Shown: piece after piece, positions 56,301-61,600 of the stretch
How positions within the stretch are numbered: the first letter of the stretch is position 1
Layout: each line of letters starts with the position of its first letter
Assembly (NCBI GenBank): GCA_950022655.1
Contig: OX465583.1
Location: forward strand, 14,221,298-14,285,297
Source: Alentia gelatinosa
Lineage: Eukaryota > Annelida > Polychaeta > Phyllodocida > Polynoidae
DNA: 64,000 bases
Direction of reading: 5' to 3'
Notes under the pieces: generated by a model
Told to the model about the DNA's origin: nothing
The model's database searches: none
What the model saw: only the letters and a program-made list of their open reading frames with translations
Position numbers and translations under genes: made by a program

Positions 56301-57237
56301 GTCAAGTTATTATATAGAAAAGTTACCCTTTAGTTAATCGATGGTTCAGAGGAGACAAAGTATTTTCTCATCTACCCATAAAATGATATGATGAAAGCCA
56401 CAAACCGTGTCCTATAGCCAATTATGACATTTTGTTGTAAATGTTTTTACTAGAGGTTATTCTTATCAGGGATGTCAGTTTTCCGTGGTTCTCCGGGTTT
56501 CCGGTGTGTTTTTTTTCTATTCTAAATTAATCAAATGAAATGTAGTATACTAGCGGCCGGTAGCGAAAGCCCGGCGGCCGTTAGCGGAGGCCCCGCGGCC
56601 TGTAGGGACGGCCCCGCGGCCGTTAGCGTAGCCCCGGCCGTGTGAGCACCCGCACCGGGCCTGCCATAGGACTCAGTGGTAACCAGCAGCACCCGTTTAG
56701 CGACCGGGTTTTCCCCGGAACACTCCCTGTGTGTATTGTGAACTGCCATAGGCTCCCAGCTAACCCCGGAAACCCGGAAACCAAACCTTTGTCGGGAGAG
56801 TGATAACAGTCACGCCTGGAGCTCAGGCATGTGACCTATATTCTTCCCATGCTTGCCTAGACTTGTTCAAGTCTTTTAGGCATTTTTTTTATTTTTCAAA
56901 TTCAATTTTTTTTAATTGGATTTGGTATAATCGTTTAATAGTTCTAGTTGGTGATAAATAGGGGTTTAAATATTTCCGGTTTTTTTCCCAAACCTCACTG
57001 GCATCCCTGTCTTATGGAAGATTTAAAAGATCTTAAGTTGTTTTCTCTATGTCTAACAGATGGTTCCTGACGACGGCGGCTATGACGGAGGTGTTTGACC
57101 GGCTGCTCAACGTCCCCTCCTGCACCGAGTTTCCCGACGTCGGCCGACTGAGGCGCCGCCTGGAGGACGAGTTCCGCCGCCACCACAGCGCCACCTACAA
57201 CAAGGATGCCAGTATGTTCATGTCCAAGCACTGCTGA
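29159..57237 (+). CDS. BUB1B: BUBR1/BUB1-family (MADBUB-like) mitotic checkpoint kinase, complete gene span
   Basis: Twenty exons join in phase to 3,690 nt (1,229 residues plus stop). Domain order: KEN box at residues 14-16 in ELSKENV; Mad3/BUB1 TPR region about 49-200 (GDDPLSVW, WTEQNYPKGG, LLEQC); ABBA-like motifs at 257-262, 319-324 and 582-587; GLEBS about 372-398 (EEFSLEEIRA); coiled coil about 400-450; kinase about 930-1215. Kinase residues visible are GEGNFGKV (941-948), Lys967, HGDIKPDN (Asp1065, Lys1067, Asn1070) and DFG (Asp1096). BUBR1 proteins inhibit the Cdc20-bound APC/C in the spindle checkpoint and bind kinetochores through Bub3. Vertebrate BUBR1 is a degenerate pseudokinase, whereas every catalytic residue I can check here is intact. 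That suggests an unsplit MADBUB-like protein or an active BUBR1. Exon 1 shows BUBR1-type similarity around EWELSKENV. Confidence 0.92.
29628..29838 (+). mobile_element. Foldback element, subfamily E, damaged
   Basis: Shares GACTTTGACCAAAACGAGTT and TTGCTTTGTGTGTTTATTTC with the copy at 37.1 kb. Lies in BUBR1-like intron 1. Left arm decayed. Confidence 0.6.
29785..29975 (-). repeat. Inverted repeat, right arm, flanking exon 1
   Basis: Inverse of 28,119-28,300 with scattered differences (for example TGGCTGGACTTGAGAACCAG). Lies in intron 1. Confidence 0.8.
29980..30118 (-). mobile_element. Tigger-like fragment (left end, reverse)
   Basis: In reverse it reads CAGTATAACCCCACTTCTGG and CTTAAGGGGACAATTTGCTC, matching the left end of 49,955-50,364. 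Confidence 0.65.
30890..31200 (-). pseudogene. gypsy integrase core fragment
   Basis: VIDYASNYPEIIKSQSIVLH, then ISDNGLQFGSYQFSEFARNY: the D...D spacing and 'SDNGxQF' of a DDE integrase. The frame is preceded by a stop. Confidence 0.85.
31511..32110 (-). pseudogene. gypsy RNase H fragment
   Basis: STDASNDRPGAVLLQ, AEKNYAQIEKETLGQG, ETDHKPLIQVS and LQTYEFELVWTPGKEIMIAD are RNase H landmarks of the RT-RNH region, spread over more than one frame. Confidence 0.85.
32230..32730 (-). pseudogene. gypsy reverse transcriptase fragment
   Basis: HEIVVVTNPNGSSRVCLDPC followed in another frame by VFSKLDASQAFWQVPL, classical RT palm blocks of gypsy elements. Frames change between blocks and stops are present, so it is a remnant. 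Confidence 0.85.
32770..33155 (-). mobile_element. Foldback element, subfamily B
   Basis: Same ends as subfamily A, but hairpin arms read TTTAATCTGGGCTCCGG and the left module is longer. One hairpin arm is shortened compared with the copy at 42.0 kb. Sits inside the gypsy remnant. Confidence 0.8.
33250..34412 (-). mobile_element. Foldback element, subfamily D, split by a solo LTR
   Basis: Two halves (33250-33434 and 34247-34412) correspond to the copy at 23,570-23,902 in reverse orientation. The 812-bp solo LTR sits between them. Confidence 0.8.
33435..34246. mobile_element. Solo LTR (812 bp) with 4-bp target duplication
   Basis: Begins TGTAGGGACC and ends CCATTACA, with ATAT on both sides (33431-33434 and 34247-34250). 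A TATATAAGC promoter box lies at about 33,783. It splits a foldback element whose two halves rejoin to match the intact copy at 23.57-23.90 kb if one ATAT is removed. No coding content. Retrovirus-like LTR of a gypsy-type element, by inference. Confidence 0.8.
34479..34724 (-). pseudogene. gypsy gag zinc-knuckle fragment
   Basis: Residues CCRCGTNHKRKSWPEF and KCNKCKLRPHYEKLC form a degenerate pair of CxxC...H...C knuckles as found at the end of gypsy Gag. Its downstream reading frame soon runs into the foldback element at 34,411. Confidence 0.65.
34919..35120 (+). CDS. BUB1B: BUBR1-like exon 2 (TPR region)
   Basis: Residues 49-116: KFELELRTYNGDDPLSVWYD, then YIMWTEQNYPKGG, then NDQRFLKLWIKF at donor GTAAGT. 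These are the hallmark positions of the BUB1/Mad3 N-terminal TPR fold, which binds the KNL1 scaffold in characterised relatives. Confidence 0.95.
35138..35426 (+). mobile_element. hAT-like MITE, 6-bp TSD TTTATA
   Basis: CAGGGATGTCAGTT...AACTGACATCCCTG ends, TTTATA on both sides. Starts 17 bp after the exon 2 donor of the BUBR1-like gene. Nearly the same sequence as 54,805-55,093. Confidence 0.9.
36043..36239 (+). CDS. BUB1B: BUBR1-like exon 3 (TPR region, end)
   Basis: Residues 117-182, with EIYSFMYNQGI, SFYETWASDLE, ADTVYQQGI and QPLDWLIQKHR. It follows the family pattern of paired helices ending RxxQ/HRxFQ. Donor CACAG|GTGAGT, phase 2. Confidence 0.95.
37085..37370 (-). mobile_element. Foldback element, subfamily E
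   Basis: Ends in GGGGTGAGATAAAT with the CAATGTTAAGCCTATGGG core. Hairpin arms GTCAAAGTC...GACTTCTTTGACC, tip GAGGCGACAGCCGAG. Lies 73 bp before BUBR1-like exon 4. Confidence 0.7.
37443..37800 (+). CDS. BUB1B: BUBR1-like exon 4 (ABBA motif, degenerate second KEN?)
   Basis: Begins NFQARV, completing the TPR end. Carries GPAFTIFQDQENIP, an ABBA-type motif (F-x-I-F-x-D) at residues 257-262. NRENERKAGKW follows, where relatives may carry a second KEN; here the tripeptide is REN. Phase 0 donor CAA|GTATGT. Confidence 0.9.
38618..38939 (+). CDS. BUB1B: BUBR1-like exon 5 (second ABBA, GLEBS)
   Basis: Contains PTFRIHEDEN, a second ABBA-type motif at 319-324. MYCKHLVYTGAEEFSLEEIR follows, clearly the GLEBS motif that docks on Bub3 in characterised BUB1/BUBR1. 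Ends at GAAG|GTTAGT, phase 1. Confidence 0.93.
39034..39644 (+). mobile_element. hAT-like element, 6-bp TSD TGGTTG
   Basis: CAGGGATGCCAGTT...CACTGGCATCCCTG ends, TGGTTG on both sides. GC-richer interior. BUBR1-like intron 5. Confidence 0.85.
39790..40129. mobile_element. piggyBac-like MITE (TTAA target)
   Basis: TTAA at 39786-39789 and 40130-40133. CCCTTTAAAGACGG and CCGCCCTGAAAGGG ends, with two ATGCCTCAAGGCAT palindromes near the right end. Same family as 24.49 kb. Confidence 0.75.
40206..40296 (+). CDS. BUB1B: BUBR1-like exon 6 (coiled coil)
   Basis: Thirty residues of charged helix, ERRQVEAQLRAQQEELAAIV and on, continuing the coil after GLEBS. Acceptor TGTTTACAG, donor GAT|GTAAGT, phase 2. 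Confidence 0.85.
40723..40848 (+). CDS. BUB1B: BUBR1-like exon 7
   Basis: Continues the coil (QEQQKLQHTITEMEG), then an acidic linker ending SDSMSTQ. No domain recognised. Supported by in-phase splice sites (CATTACAG, AAAA|GTAAGA). Confidence 0.8.
40928..41160 (+). mobile_element. tRNA-derived SINE
   Basis: Head with A box GTGGCCAAGTGG and B box GGGTTAAAACC at the right spacing, then a non-tRNA body (GAGGAGTAGGGGTCTAGGGC). The tRNA fold is degraded. BUBR1-like intron 7. Confidence 0.6.
41452..41581 (+). CDS. BUB1B: BUBR1-like exon 8
   Basis: Ser/Thr-rich linker (LLAFHLSSTSLQDAG, RQTPETSVYGRATPQSG). The TP and SP-like sites would suit mitotic kinases, but this is inference. Phase 2 in, phase 0 out at GGA|GTAAGT. 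Confidence 0.8.
42018..42424 (-). mobile_element. Foldback element, subfamily B
   Basis: About 405 bp in BUBR1-like intron 8. Hairpin tip GAGGCGGAGCCGAG, core CAATGTTAAGCCTATGGG, end GGGGTAGGATAAA. Close match to 32,770-33,155. Confidence 0.85.
42588..42738 (+). CDS. BUB1B: BUBR1-like exon 9
   Basis: SPTVNTRDAMRLVNGLFNQS matches a conserved block of BUBR1/BUB1 (P-T-V-x-T-[KR]-[ED]-A-[LM]...MF). A Pro/Ser-rich stretch follows. Donor CAGAG|GTATGT, phase 1. Confidence 0.88.
43132..43228 (+). CDS. BUB1B: BUBR1-like exon 10 (third ABBA-type motif)
   Basis: Short exon encoding APFSIFVDENEPPSAKK and an acidic tail (DEDEENLEN). FSIFVD fits the ABBA pattern. Its place after the conserved PTV block matches the FxVFxD motif seen at that position in vertebrate BUBR1. 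Confidence 0.85.
44016..44172 (+). CDS. BUB1B: BUBR1-like exon 11
   Basis: RPPSGYENGPKRRVLSGILQ, then a Pro-rich and strongly acidic (DMDDEDDDGD) linker, ending at CAG|GTATAC. Disordered linker. Frame is continuous with both neighbours. Confidence 0.82.
44389..44697 (+). mobile_element. Foldback element, subfamily A
   Basis: Complete copy in BUBR1-like intron 11. A short C-run (GGCCCCCCCC) has replaced the usual GGCCACCGC of one hairpin arm. Confidence 0.85.
45681..46006 (+). CDS. BUB1B: BUBR1-like exon 12
   Basis: Begins DEPVDCMDGGAEFADLTFAP. STRNFTAITKQLAATRFLDT recalls the short conserved 'AxQLAxTPF' block preceding the kinase in BUBR1. The rest is Ser/Thr-rich. Donor CTCAG|GTAAGT. Confidence 0.85.
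46050..46738 (+). mobile_element. hAT-like fragments before exon 13
   Basis: CAGAGATGACAG at the left, an internal CTGACATCCAGAGATGGCAATT junction, and a right end TCTGGCATCCCTG at 46,738. Probably two fused copies; no matching TSD found. The right end is 11 bp from the exon 13 acceptor. Confidence 0.55.
46750..47234 (+). CDS. BUB1B: BUBR1-like exon 13 (pre-kinase region)
   Basis: Largest exon. Codes a poly-Thr run from (ACG)n and a (TA)n-peptide from an ACGGCT repeat. EIDVTNYVAEEDAVDLLSQS follows, then MVNPDHDPFDEDLLRGFLAG, equivalent to the 'NPWDDxLIxxLLSGL' block just before BUBR1/BUB1 kinases. Ends VLLG across the intron. Confidence 0.92.
47278..47615 (-). mobile_element. hAT-like MITE, 6-bp TSD AATTCA, with G/C homopolymer foldback
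   Basis: CAGGGATGCAAG...CTTTCATCCCTG, AATTCA at 47272-47277 and 47616-47621. Inserted into the left edge of another hAT-like element that begins CAGAAATGGCAG at 47,620. Confidence 0.85.
47620..47888 (+). mobile_element. hAT-like MITE (X1)
   Basis: CAGAAATGGCAGTTTTCCAC...CCCAACTGACATCCCTG. Followed by AGTGAATT, which is also found before its left edge when the 47,278 insertion is removed. Confidence 0.7.
47897..48707 (+). mobile_element. hAT-like MITE (X2), split by another copy
   Basis: Second CAGAAATGGCAGTTTTCCAC element, adjacent to X1. Its right end AACTGACATCCCC is at about 48,700, but 48,129-48,661 is a separate insertion. Confidence 0.65.
48129..48661 (+). mobile_element. hAT-like element nested in X2, 6-bp TSD AAAGTA
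   Basis: CAAGGATGTCAG...GCTGACATCCCTG, AAAGTA at 48123-48128 and 48662-48667. Interior includes a long G-run at 48,584-48,603. Confidence 0.8.
49224..49336 (+). CDS. BUB1B: BUBR1-like exon 14 (kinase Gly-rich loop)
   Basis: SKNFNVVRRIGEGNFGKVYE has an intact GxGxFGxV nucleotide loop. The exon ends QVVK at CAAG|GTAATT, and that Lys967 is the expected ATP-anchoring residue. Confidence 0.95.
49822..49902 (+). CDS. BUB1B: BUBR1-like exon 15
   Basis: VQSPACPWEFYVVNELHERL, the BUB-specific 'KVQxPAxPWEFY' signature directly after the ATP lysine. 81 nt, phase 0 both sides. Confidence 0.95.
49955..50364 (+). mobile_element. Tigger-like MITE (TA target)
   Basis: CAGTAAAACCCC...GGGTTTTACTG with TA on both sides. 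Five CCGCTTAAGGGGACA-type repeats near the ends. Ends typical of Tc1/pogo-Tigger elements. Confidence 0.75.
50651..51313. mobile_element. TIR element with perfect 30-bp inverted ends
   Basis: Left 50651-50680 starts CCCGGCCCCACTGGTGCGAT and is exactly complementary to 51284-51313. Interior repeats GCGATGGATCCATCGC and GATGAATCCATCGC. BUBR1-like intron 15. Superfamily not assigned. Confidence 0.75.
51478..51567 (+). CDS. BUB1B: BUBR1-like exon 16
   Basis: SAAFMKIDEAYMHNNGSCFL then SQLMPHGTLL, the kinase beta4-beta5 and hinge region. 90 nt, phase 0 both sides. Confidence 0.93.
52191..52590 (+). mobile_element. Foldback element, subfamily C
   Basis: Same arrangement as 21,171-21,573, ending 55 bp before BUBR1-like exon 17. 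Confidence 0.8.
52646..52800 (+). CDS. BUB1B: BUBR1-like exon 17 (catalytic loop)
   Basis: Contains NIIHGDIKPDNFLF, the BUB-family catalytic loop with Asp1065, Lys1067 and Asn1070 all present. Ends GGCTT|GTGAGT, phase 2. Confidence 0.95.
52892..53230 (+). mobile_element. Palindromic MITE, family F, copy 1
   Basis: Opens TATAGAACGTCCTGACCATG. Long hairpin GTCACAGAAC...GTTCTGTGAC with arms CTCGGCATAAATGCCTCG around the tip. Closes TATATAGTA. In BUBR1-like intron 17. Confidence 0.8.
53231..53570 (+). mobile_element. Palindromic MITE, family F, copy 2 (tandem with copy 1)
   Basis: Directly abuts copy 1, same orientation and almost the same sequence, sharing the ATATAGTAATTATATAG junction. Confidence 0.8.
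54022..54373 (+). mobile_element. Palindromic MITE, family F, copy 3
   Basis: Third copy in the same intron, same orientation, with a small internal duplication (GTCCGTATTGTATCCGTATT). Ends 54 bp before exon 18. Confidence 0.8.
54427..54604 (+). CDS. BUB1B: BUBR1-like exon 18 (DFG and activation segment)
   Basis: CVELIDFGRSIDMKMFPEGT has an intact metal-binding DFG; vertebrate BUBR1 reads DLG at this place. Then TTDFQCVEMMTNRPWTYQ, the family's activation segment. Confidence 0.95.
54805..55093 (+). mobile_element. hAT-like MITE, 6-bp TSD ACTATT
   Basis: Near-identical twin of the 35.1 kb copy, in BUBR1-like intron 18. ACTATT at 54799-54804 and 55094-55099. Confidence 0.9.
55788..55894 (+). 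CDS. BUB1B: BUBR1-like exon 19
   Basis: TDMFGVVGTLNVLIFGNYMK matches the 'IDYFGVAxTVYxMLFGxYM' segment of BUB kinases (helix F). Phase 0 in, phase 2 out at ACG|GTGAGT. Confidence 0.93.
56467..57009 (+). mobile_element. hAT-like element, 6-bp TSD TCTTAT
   Basis: CAGGGATGTCAGTT...CACTGGCATCCCTG, TCTTAT at 56461-56466 and 57010-57015. Ends 50 bp before exon 20. Interior holds GCGGCCGTTAGCG-type repeats and resembles the 39.0 kb copy at its right end. Confidence 0.85.
57060..57237 (+). CDS. BUB1B: BUBR1-like exon 20 (C-terminus and stop)
   Basis: WFLTTAAMTEVFDRLLNVPS to LEDEFRRHHSATYN ends the kinase C-lobe. The last residues KDASMFMSKHC and the TGA (57235-57237) are encoded by the first unit of a long tandem array. 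The C-terminal tail is short and unlike the basic tail of vertebrate BUBR1. Confidence 0.88.
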
Positions 57238-58790
57238 GGTTATACCATCACAAGGATGCCAGTATGTCCATGTCCAAGCACTGCTGAGGTTATACCATCA
57301 CAAGGATGCCAGTATGTTCATGTCCAAGCACTGCTGAGGTTATATCATCACAAGGATGCCAGTATGTTCATGTCCAAGCACTGCTGAGGTTATATCATCA
57401 CAACAAGGATGCCAGTATGTTCATGTCCAAGCACTGCTGAGGTTATATCATCACAACAAGGATGCCAGTATGTTCATGTCCAAGCACTGCTGAGGTTATA
57501 CCATCACAAGGATGCCAGTATGTTCATGTCTAAGCACTGCTGAGGTTATACCATCACAAGGATGCCAGTATGTTCATGTCCAAGCACTGCTGAGGTTACA
57601 CCATCACAAGGATGCCAGTATGTTCATGTCCAAGCACTGCTGAGGTTATACCATCAAAAGGATGCCAGTATGTTCATGTCCAAGCACTGCTGAGGTTACA
57701 CCATCACAAGGATGCCAGTATGTTCATGTCCAAGCACTGCTGAGGTTATACCATCACAAGGATGCCAGTATGTTCATGTTCAAGCACTGCTGAGGTTATA
57801 CCATCACAAGGATGCCAGTATGTTCATGTCCAAGCACTGCTGAGGTTATATCATCACAACAAAGATGCCAGTATGTTCATGTCCAAGCACTGCTGAGGTT
57901 ATATCATCACAAGGATGCCAGTATGTTCATGTCCAAGCACTGCTGAGGTTATATCATCACAACAAAGATGCCAGTATGTTCATGTCTAAGCACTGCTGAG
58001 GTTATACCATCACAAGGATGCCAGTATGTTCATGTCTAAGCACTGCTGAGGTTACACCATCACAAGGATGCCAGTATGTTCATGTCCAAGCACTGCTGAG
58101 GTTACACCATCACAAGGATGCCAGTATGTTCATGTCCAAGCACTGCTGAGGTTATACCATCACAAGGATGCCAGTATGTTCATGTCCAAGCACTGCTGAG
58201 GTTACACCATCACAAGGATGCCAGTATGTTCATGTCCAAGCACTGCTGAGGTTATACCATCACAAGGATGCCAGTATGTTCATGTTCAAGCACTGCTGAG
58301 GTTATACCATCACAAGGATGCCAGTATGTTCATGTCCAAGCACTGCTGAGGTTATATCATCACAACAAAGATGCCAGTATGTTCATGTCCAAGCACTGCT
58401 GAGGTTATATCATCACAAGGATGCCAGTATGTTCATGTCCAAGCACTGCTGAGGTTATACCATCACAAGGATGCCAGTATGTTCATGTCCAAGCACTGCT
58501 GAGGTTATATCATCACAAGGATGCCAGTATGTTCATGTCCAAGCACTGCTGAGGTTATATCATCACAACAAAGATGCCAGTATGTTCATGTCTAAGCACT
58601 GCTGAGGTTATACCATCACAAGGATGCCAGTATGTTCATGTCCAAGCACTGCTGAGGTTATACCATCACAAGGATGCCAGTATGTTCATGTCCAAGCACT
58701 GCTGAGGTTATACCATCACAACAAGGATGCCAGTATGTTCATGTCCAAGCATTGCTGAGATTATGCCATCACAATAACATGGCTGCCAGG
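57199..58790 (+). repeat. Minisatellite, about 31 x 50-53 bp, overlapping the stop codon
   Basis: The unit contains GATGCCAGTATGTTCATGTC, then CAAGCACTGCTGAGGTTATA and CCATCACAAG. I count 31 recognisable units plus one decayed unit at about 58,745-58,790. Most are 50 bp; some gain 3 bp (CACAACAAG or CACAACAAA). Unit 1 is coding and supplies the BUBR1-like stop; the rest would lie in the 3' UTR. Variants such as TTATA/TTACA/TTATATC, GTCTAAG and GTTCAAG mark the copies. Confidence 0.95.
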
Positions 58791-59394
58791 GTGATCATTT
58801 TAAAGGATTGGGGACTGGATATTTTGCCCTTTTTGGTGTGTTTAAGTTCGTCGTGTATTTGTGTGGCTGAGGCGATACTTGCACGTCTGATAGAGTGAGT
58901 GCATGTTACAGCAGTGTGTCTGGGGTCAAATACTTGTGCACATCAGTTCTTTCTGCATGTGTGCATTTCTTCAAGTCATGTATATATGTCATGTGTAGTG
59001 CATTCGTTAGTTTGCATCAACCAAAGAACGGTGTTATGTATGTGAAAGTAAAAGGTATATCATGTATATATGTGCCAACTATGATATTCGATGAATGAAC
59101 GTTTTTAACAGCTCTGATCTATTGTTAATTCCCTTTTCCAAACTTCTCTTGAAAATGATATTTGTATGTCGTGGCTAGAAGCGGTCGTGTTAGTCAACGT
59201 ATGTCATTTTTAGATTTAAAACATAGAACTGATTCTATTTCGTAGAAGTAGCGGCAGTTATTGATAAAGTGTTTATTGAAGTATGGGCTAATTAATCACC
59301 AATGTGCTCATTTAGCTCCATGTCGTTATATTAGGTTTCAAGTACAGTAGAACCTTGTTGTCGGACCACCCCTTTAAGCAGACCACCTCTACAT

Positions 59395-59695
59395 GTGTTT
59401 TAAACAAACAAGCCCAGATATGTGTTCGTTTAACTGCTTATAGTTATAATTATTAGTGTATACTGAACAAAACAACCCAGATATGTGTTCATTTTAATGT
59501 TGTTTTTATATATCTTTAGTACATGTATATTGAACAAAACAACCCAAACATGTGTTCATTTTACTGCTTGTAATTAGTTTTTAAGTACACGTTCATGTTT
59601 ATTGAAGAAATCAGATATGTGTTCATTAAACTGCTTGAAGTTATATGTTTTAAGTATGTGTACATAAATAAACCCAAATATGTGTTCATAGTAGG
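59395..59695 (+). repeat. Degenerate tandem repeat, about 60-65 bp period
   Basis: Five units around AACCCAGATATGTGTTCATT with a TTAACTGCTT/TTTAAGTA spacer. In the presumptive 3' UTR or downstream. Confidence 0.65.
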
Positions 59696-59947
59696 ACAAG
59701 AGTAGCCTAACTATACTTGTAACATTCTATATACTATAACAAAAAACATCACATGGCTTTGTATTTTGCATTGGTTTAACCAGTGATGCCTTTACAATGC
59801 ATTTCTTTACATTCTTTATTTCAAATCGTACGTGCATGTGGGGTTTTAGCCTATCACTCAGGATATTGGGAGTCTTGTAACATATAAAACTTACTTGTAT
59901 CTGCTTTCTTTTGTATCATTTGTTATTAAAATCGCTCCTCAAATAAA
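59667..59947 (+). promoter_or_regulatory. Candidate polyadenylation signals for the BUBR1-like gene
   Basis: AATAAA occurs at 59667-59672 and 59942-59947 downstream of the stop codon and minisatellite. Either would give a 3' UTR of about 2.4-2.7 kb. Only the hexamers are seen. Confidence 0.3.
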
Positions 59948-60468
59948 ACAGTTTTAACAGTGTTCACACCATCCGAGTAACTTGATTTCATCACAATTCT
60001 TAAATGTGGCACCTCAGGTAAAGCTCAGTCACAGAATTAATTGATTCTAATCTGTTTTGAGAAATGAATTAACTGTTACGCGGTATCCGAAAATAATCGG
60101 GATAAATCTTGGCGAGGGAATGGGAGATGATACGCCAAGCTCAGGCAGTACTGTTCGAAGTTTATTCTATTTTTGTCATCTGCCCAATGGAAAGGAAATT
60201 CAAAGATTATTGGCAAATAGCTTGGTATGTATTATAGTAGTTGTAAAGGAATTAGTAAGGTCCACCAGTATTTTCTCAAATTTAAATAAATGTTTCCTCA
60301 AAATACTTTCATGAGGTGGTCCGCACTCCACCTTTATTGACCACAGAGTAATTAACTCAGCTTTGCTTTGTGAATTACTCTAAAGTCAAACTCGGTGGAG
60401 TATGGACTAAGCTACTTTCATCTCGTGGGTTTCCTTCTAACTACTCAAACACACCCAATCTTACTGTA

Positions 60469-60816
60469 TGAGGAATAGAGGGAGACTATGTTCCAGTGGG
60501 AATAAGTCAAAGTTATGAGGTAGGGCTTGGAAAAAATACTGCCCAAGGCGTAGCCGCGGGCAGTAATTTTTCCAAGCCTTACTGAGTAACTTTGACTTAT
60601 TTCCACTGGTACATGGTTTCCCTATTCCTATATACCTTAAATTGCCAGCTAATATCGATAAAAACCGAATGTCTCTGAACGTCAACCTGGGCAGTAAACG
60701 TCAGCCTGGGCAGTAAACGTCAACCTGGGCAGTAACTTCAACCTGGGCAGTAAACAAAAGTTATTCCACCCCCAGCAGCGTTAAGTATTCATAGGTTGTT
60801 CGCTCATAGGTATATA
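60469..60816 (+). mobile_element. Palindromic element, family L, copy 1
   Basis: Arms AGGGAGACTATGTTCCAGTG and AATAAGTCAAAGTTA return in inverse by 60,636. The tail holds four units of AACCTGGGCAGTAAACGTC type. Ends CATAGGTATATAGG. Confidence 0.75.
60680..60755 (+). repeat. Short minisatellite, 4 x about 20 bp
   Basis: CAACCTGGGCAGTAAACGT repeated four times, inside palindromic element L copy 1. Confidence 0.75.
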
Positions 60817-61229
60817 GGAATAGAGGGAGACTATGTTCCAGTGGGAATAAGTCAATGTTATGAGGTATGGCTTGGAAAAATTACTAAGCCTTGGGCAGTA
60901 ATTTTTCCAAGCCTTACCGAATTACTTTGACTTATTTCCACCAGTACGTGGTTTCCCTATTCCTATATACCTGTAATTGTCGGCTAATATCGATAAAAAA
61001 AAAAGCGTTATTTGCTTACCCGCCATCAAACCCGAAGCCAGATCTAGCCTTATCGAGTAAACTGACACTATATGTTTTCTCCCCACTATGCTTTTCATAA
61101 GAATTATGTAAGAGACGATCTGATTGGTCTAACCTCCCGGAACTGTCAACCTGGGCAGTAAACAAAAATTATTCCACCCTCAGCAGCGTTAGGTAATCAT
61201 AGGTTGTTCGCTCATAGGTATATAGGAAT
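60817..61229 (+). mobile_element. Palindromic element, family L, copy 2
   Basis: Tandem second copy. The hairpin centre is shortened and only one CAACCTGGGCAGTAAAC unit is present. Same TTCGCTCATAGGTATATAGG end. Confidence 0.75.
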
Positions 61230-61342
61230 ATGTGAATCGATACTTTGATATGGCTATGCACCATTTTATGATAGATACAGCATATCAATTTATAGTCCAT
61301 TTTGGTTTGGATGCCATCGGTAACTGATGTAAATAGTATTTA

Positions 61343-61494
61343 GGGAATACTAGGATTGTGTGCCAAGATAGCGGAGCCGAACAAGTTAGTTTACTAAACC
61401 TGTACTAAACGAGCCGTTAGGCGAGTTTAGTACAGGTTTAGTAAACTAACGAGTTCGGGTCCGGAATCTTGGCACACTATATTAGTATTCCCTT
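61343..61494. mobile_element. Long palindrome (foldback)
   Basis: TAGGGAATACTAG...TAGTATTCCCT outer arms. Inner arms AGTTTACTAAACCTGTACTA pair almost perfectly with their inverse around CGAGCCGTTAGGCGAG. Confidence 0.75.
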
Positions 61495-61600
61495 TATTAT
61501 ATACCTAATAATATTGAAATAATGCATAAAATTCACCTTATTAGCCTGTAAATAGGTAATCCTGACGTTGTCGCTTCATAACAAACACGTAGAGATTTAG

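Noticed and set aside
57199..58790. Possible CRISPR-like repeat array
   Set aside because: Units are directly contiguous with no unique spacers and lie in a eukaryotic gene; it is a minisatellite.
59345..59400. Tigger-like end (ACAGTAGAACCTTGTTGTCG)
   Set aside because: Only one end is visible and no partner or TSD was found, so it was not listed as an element.
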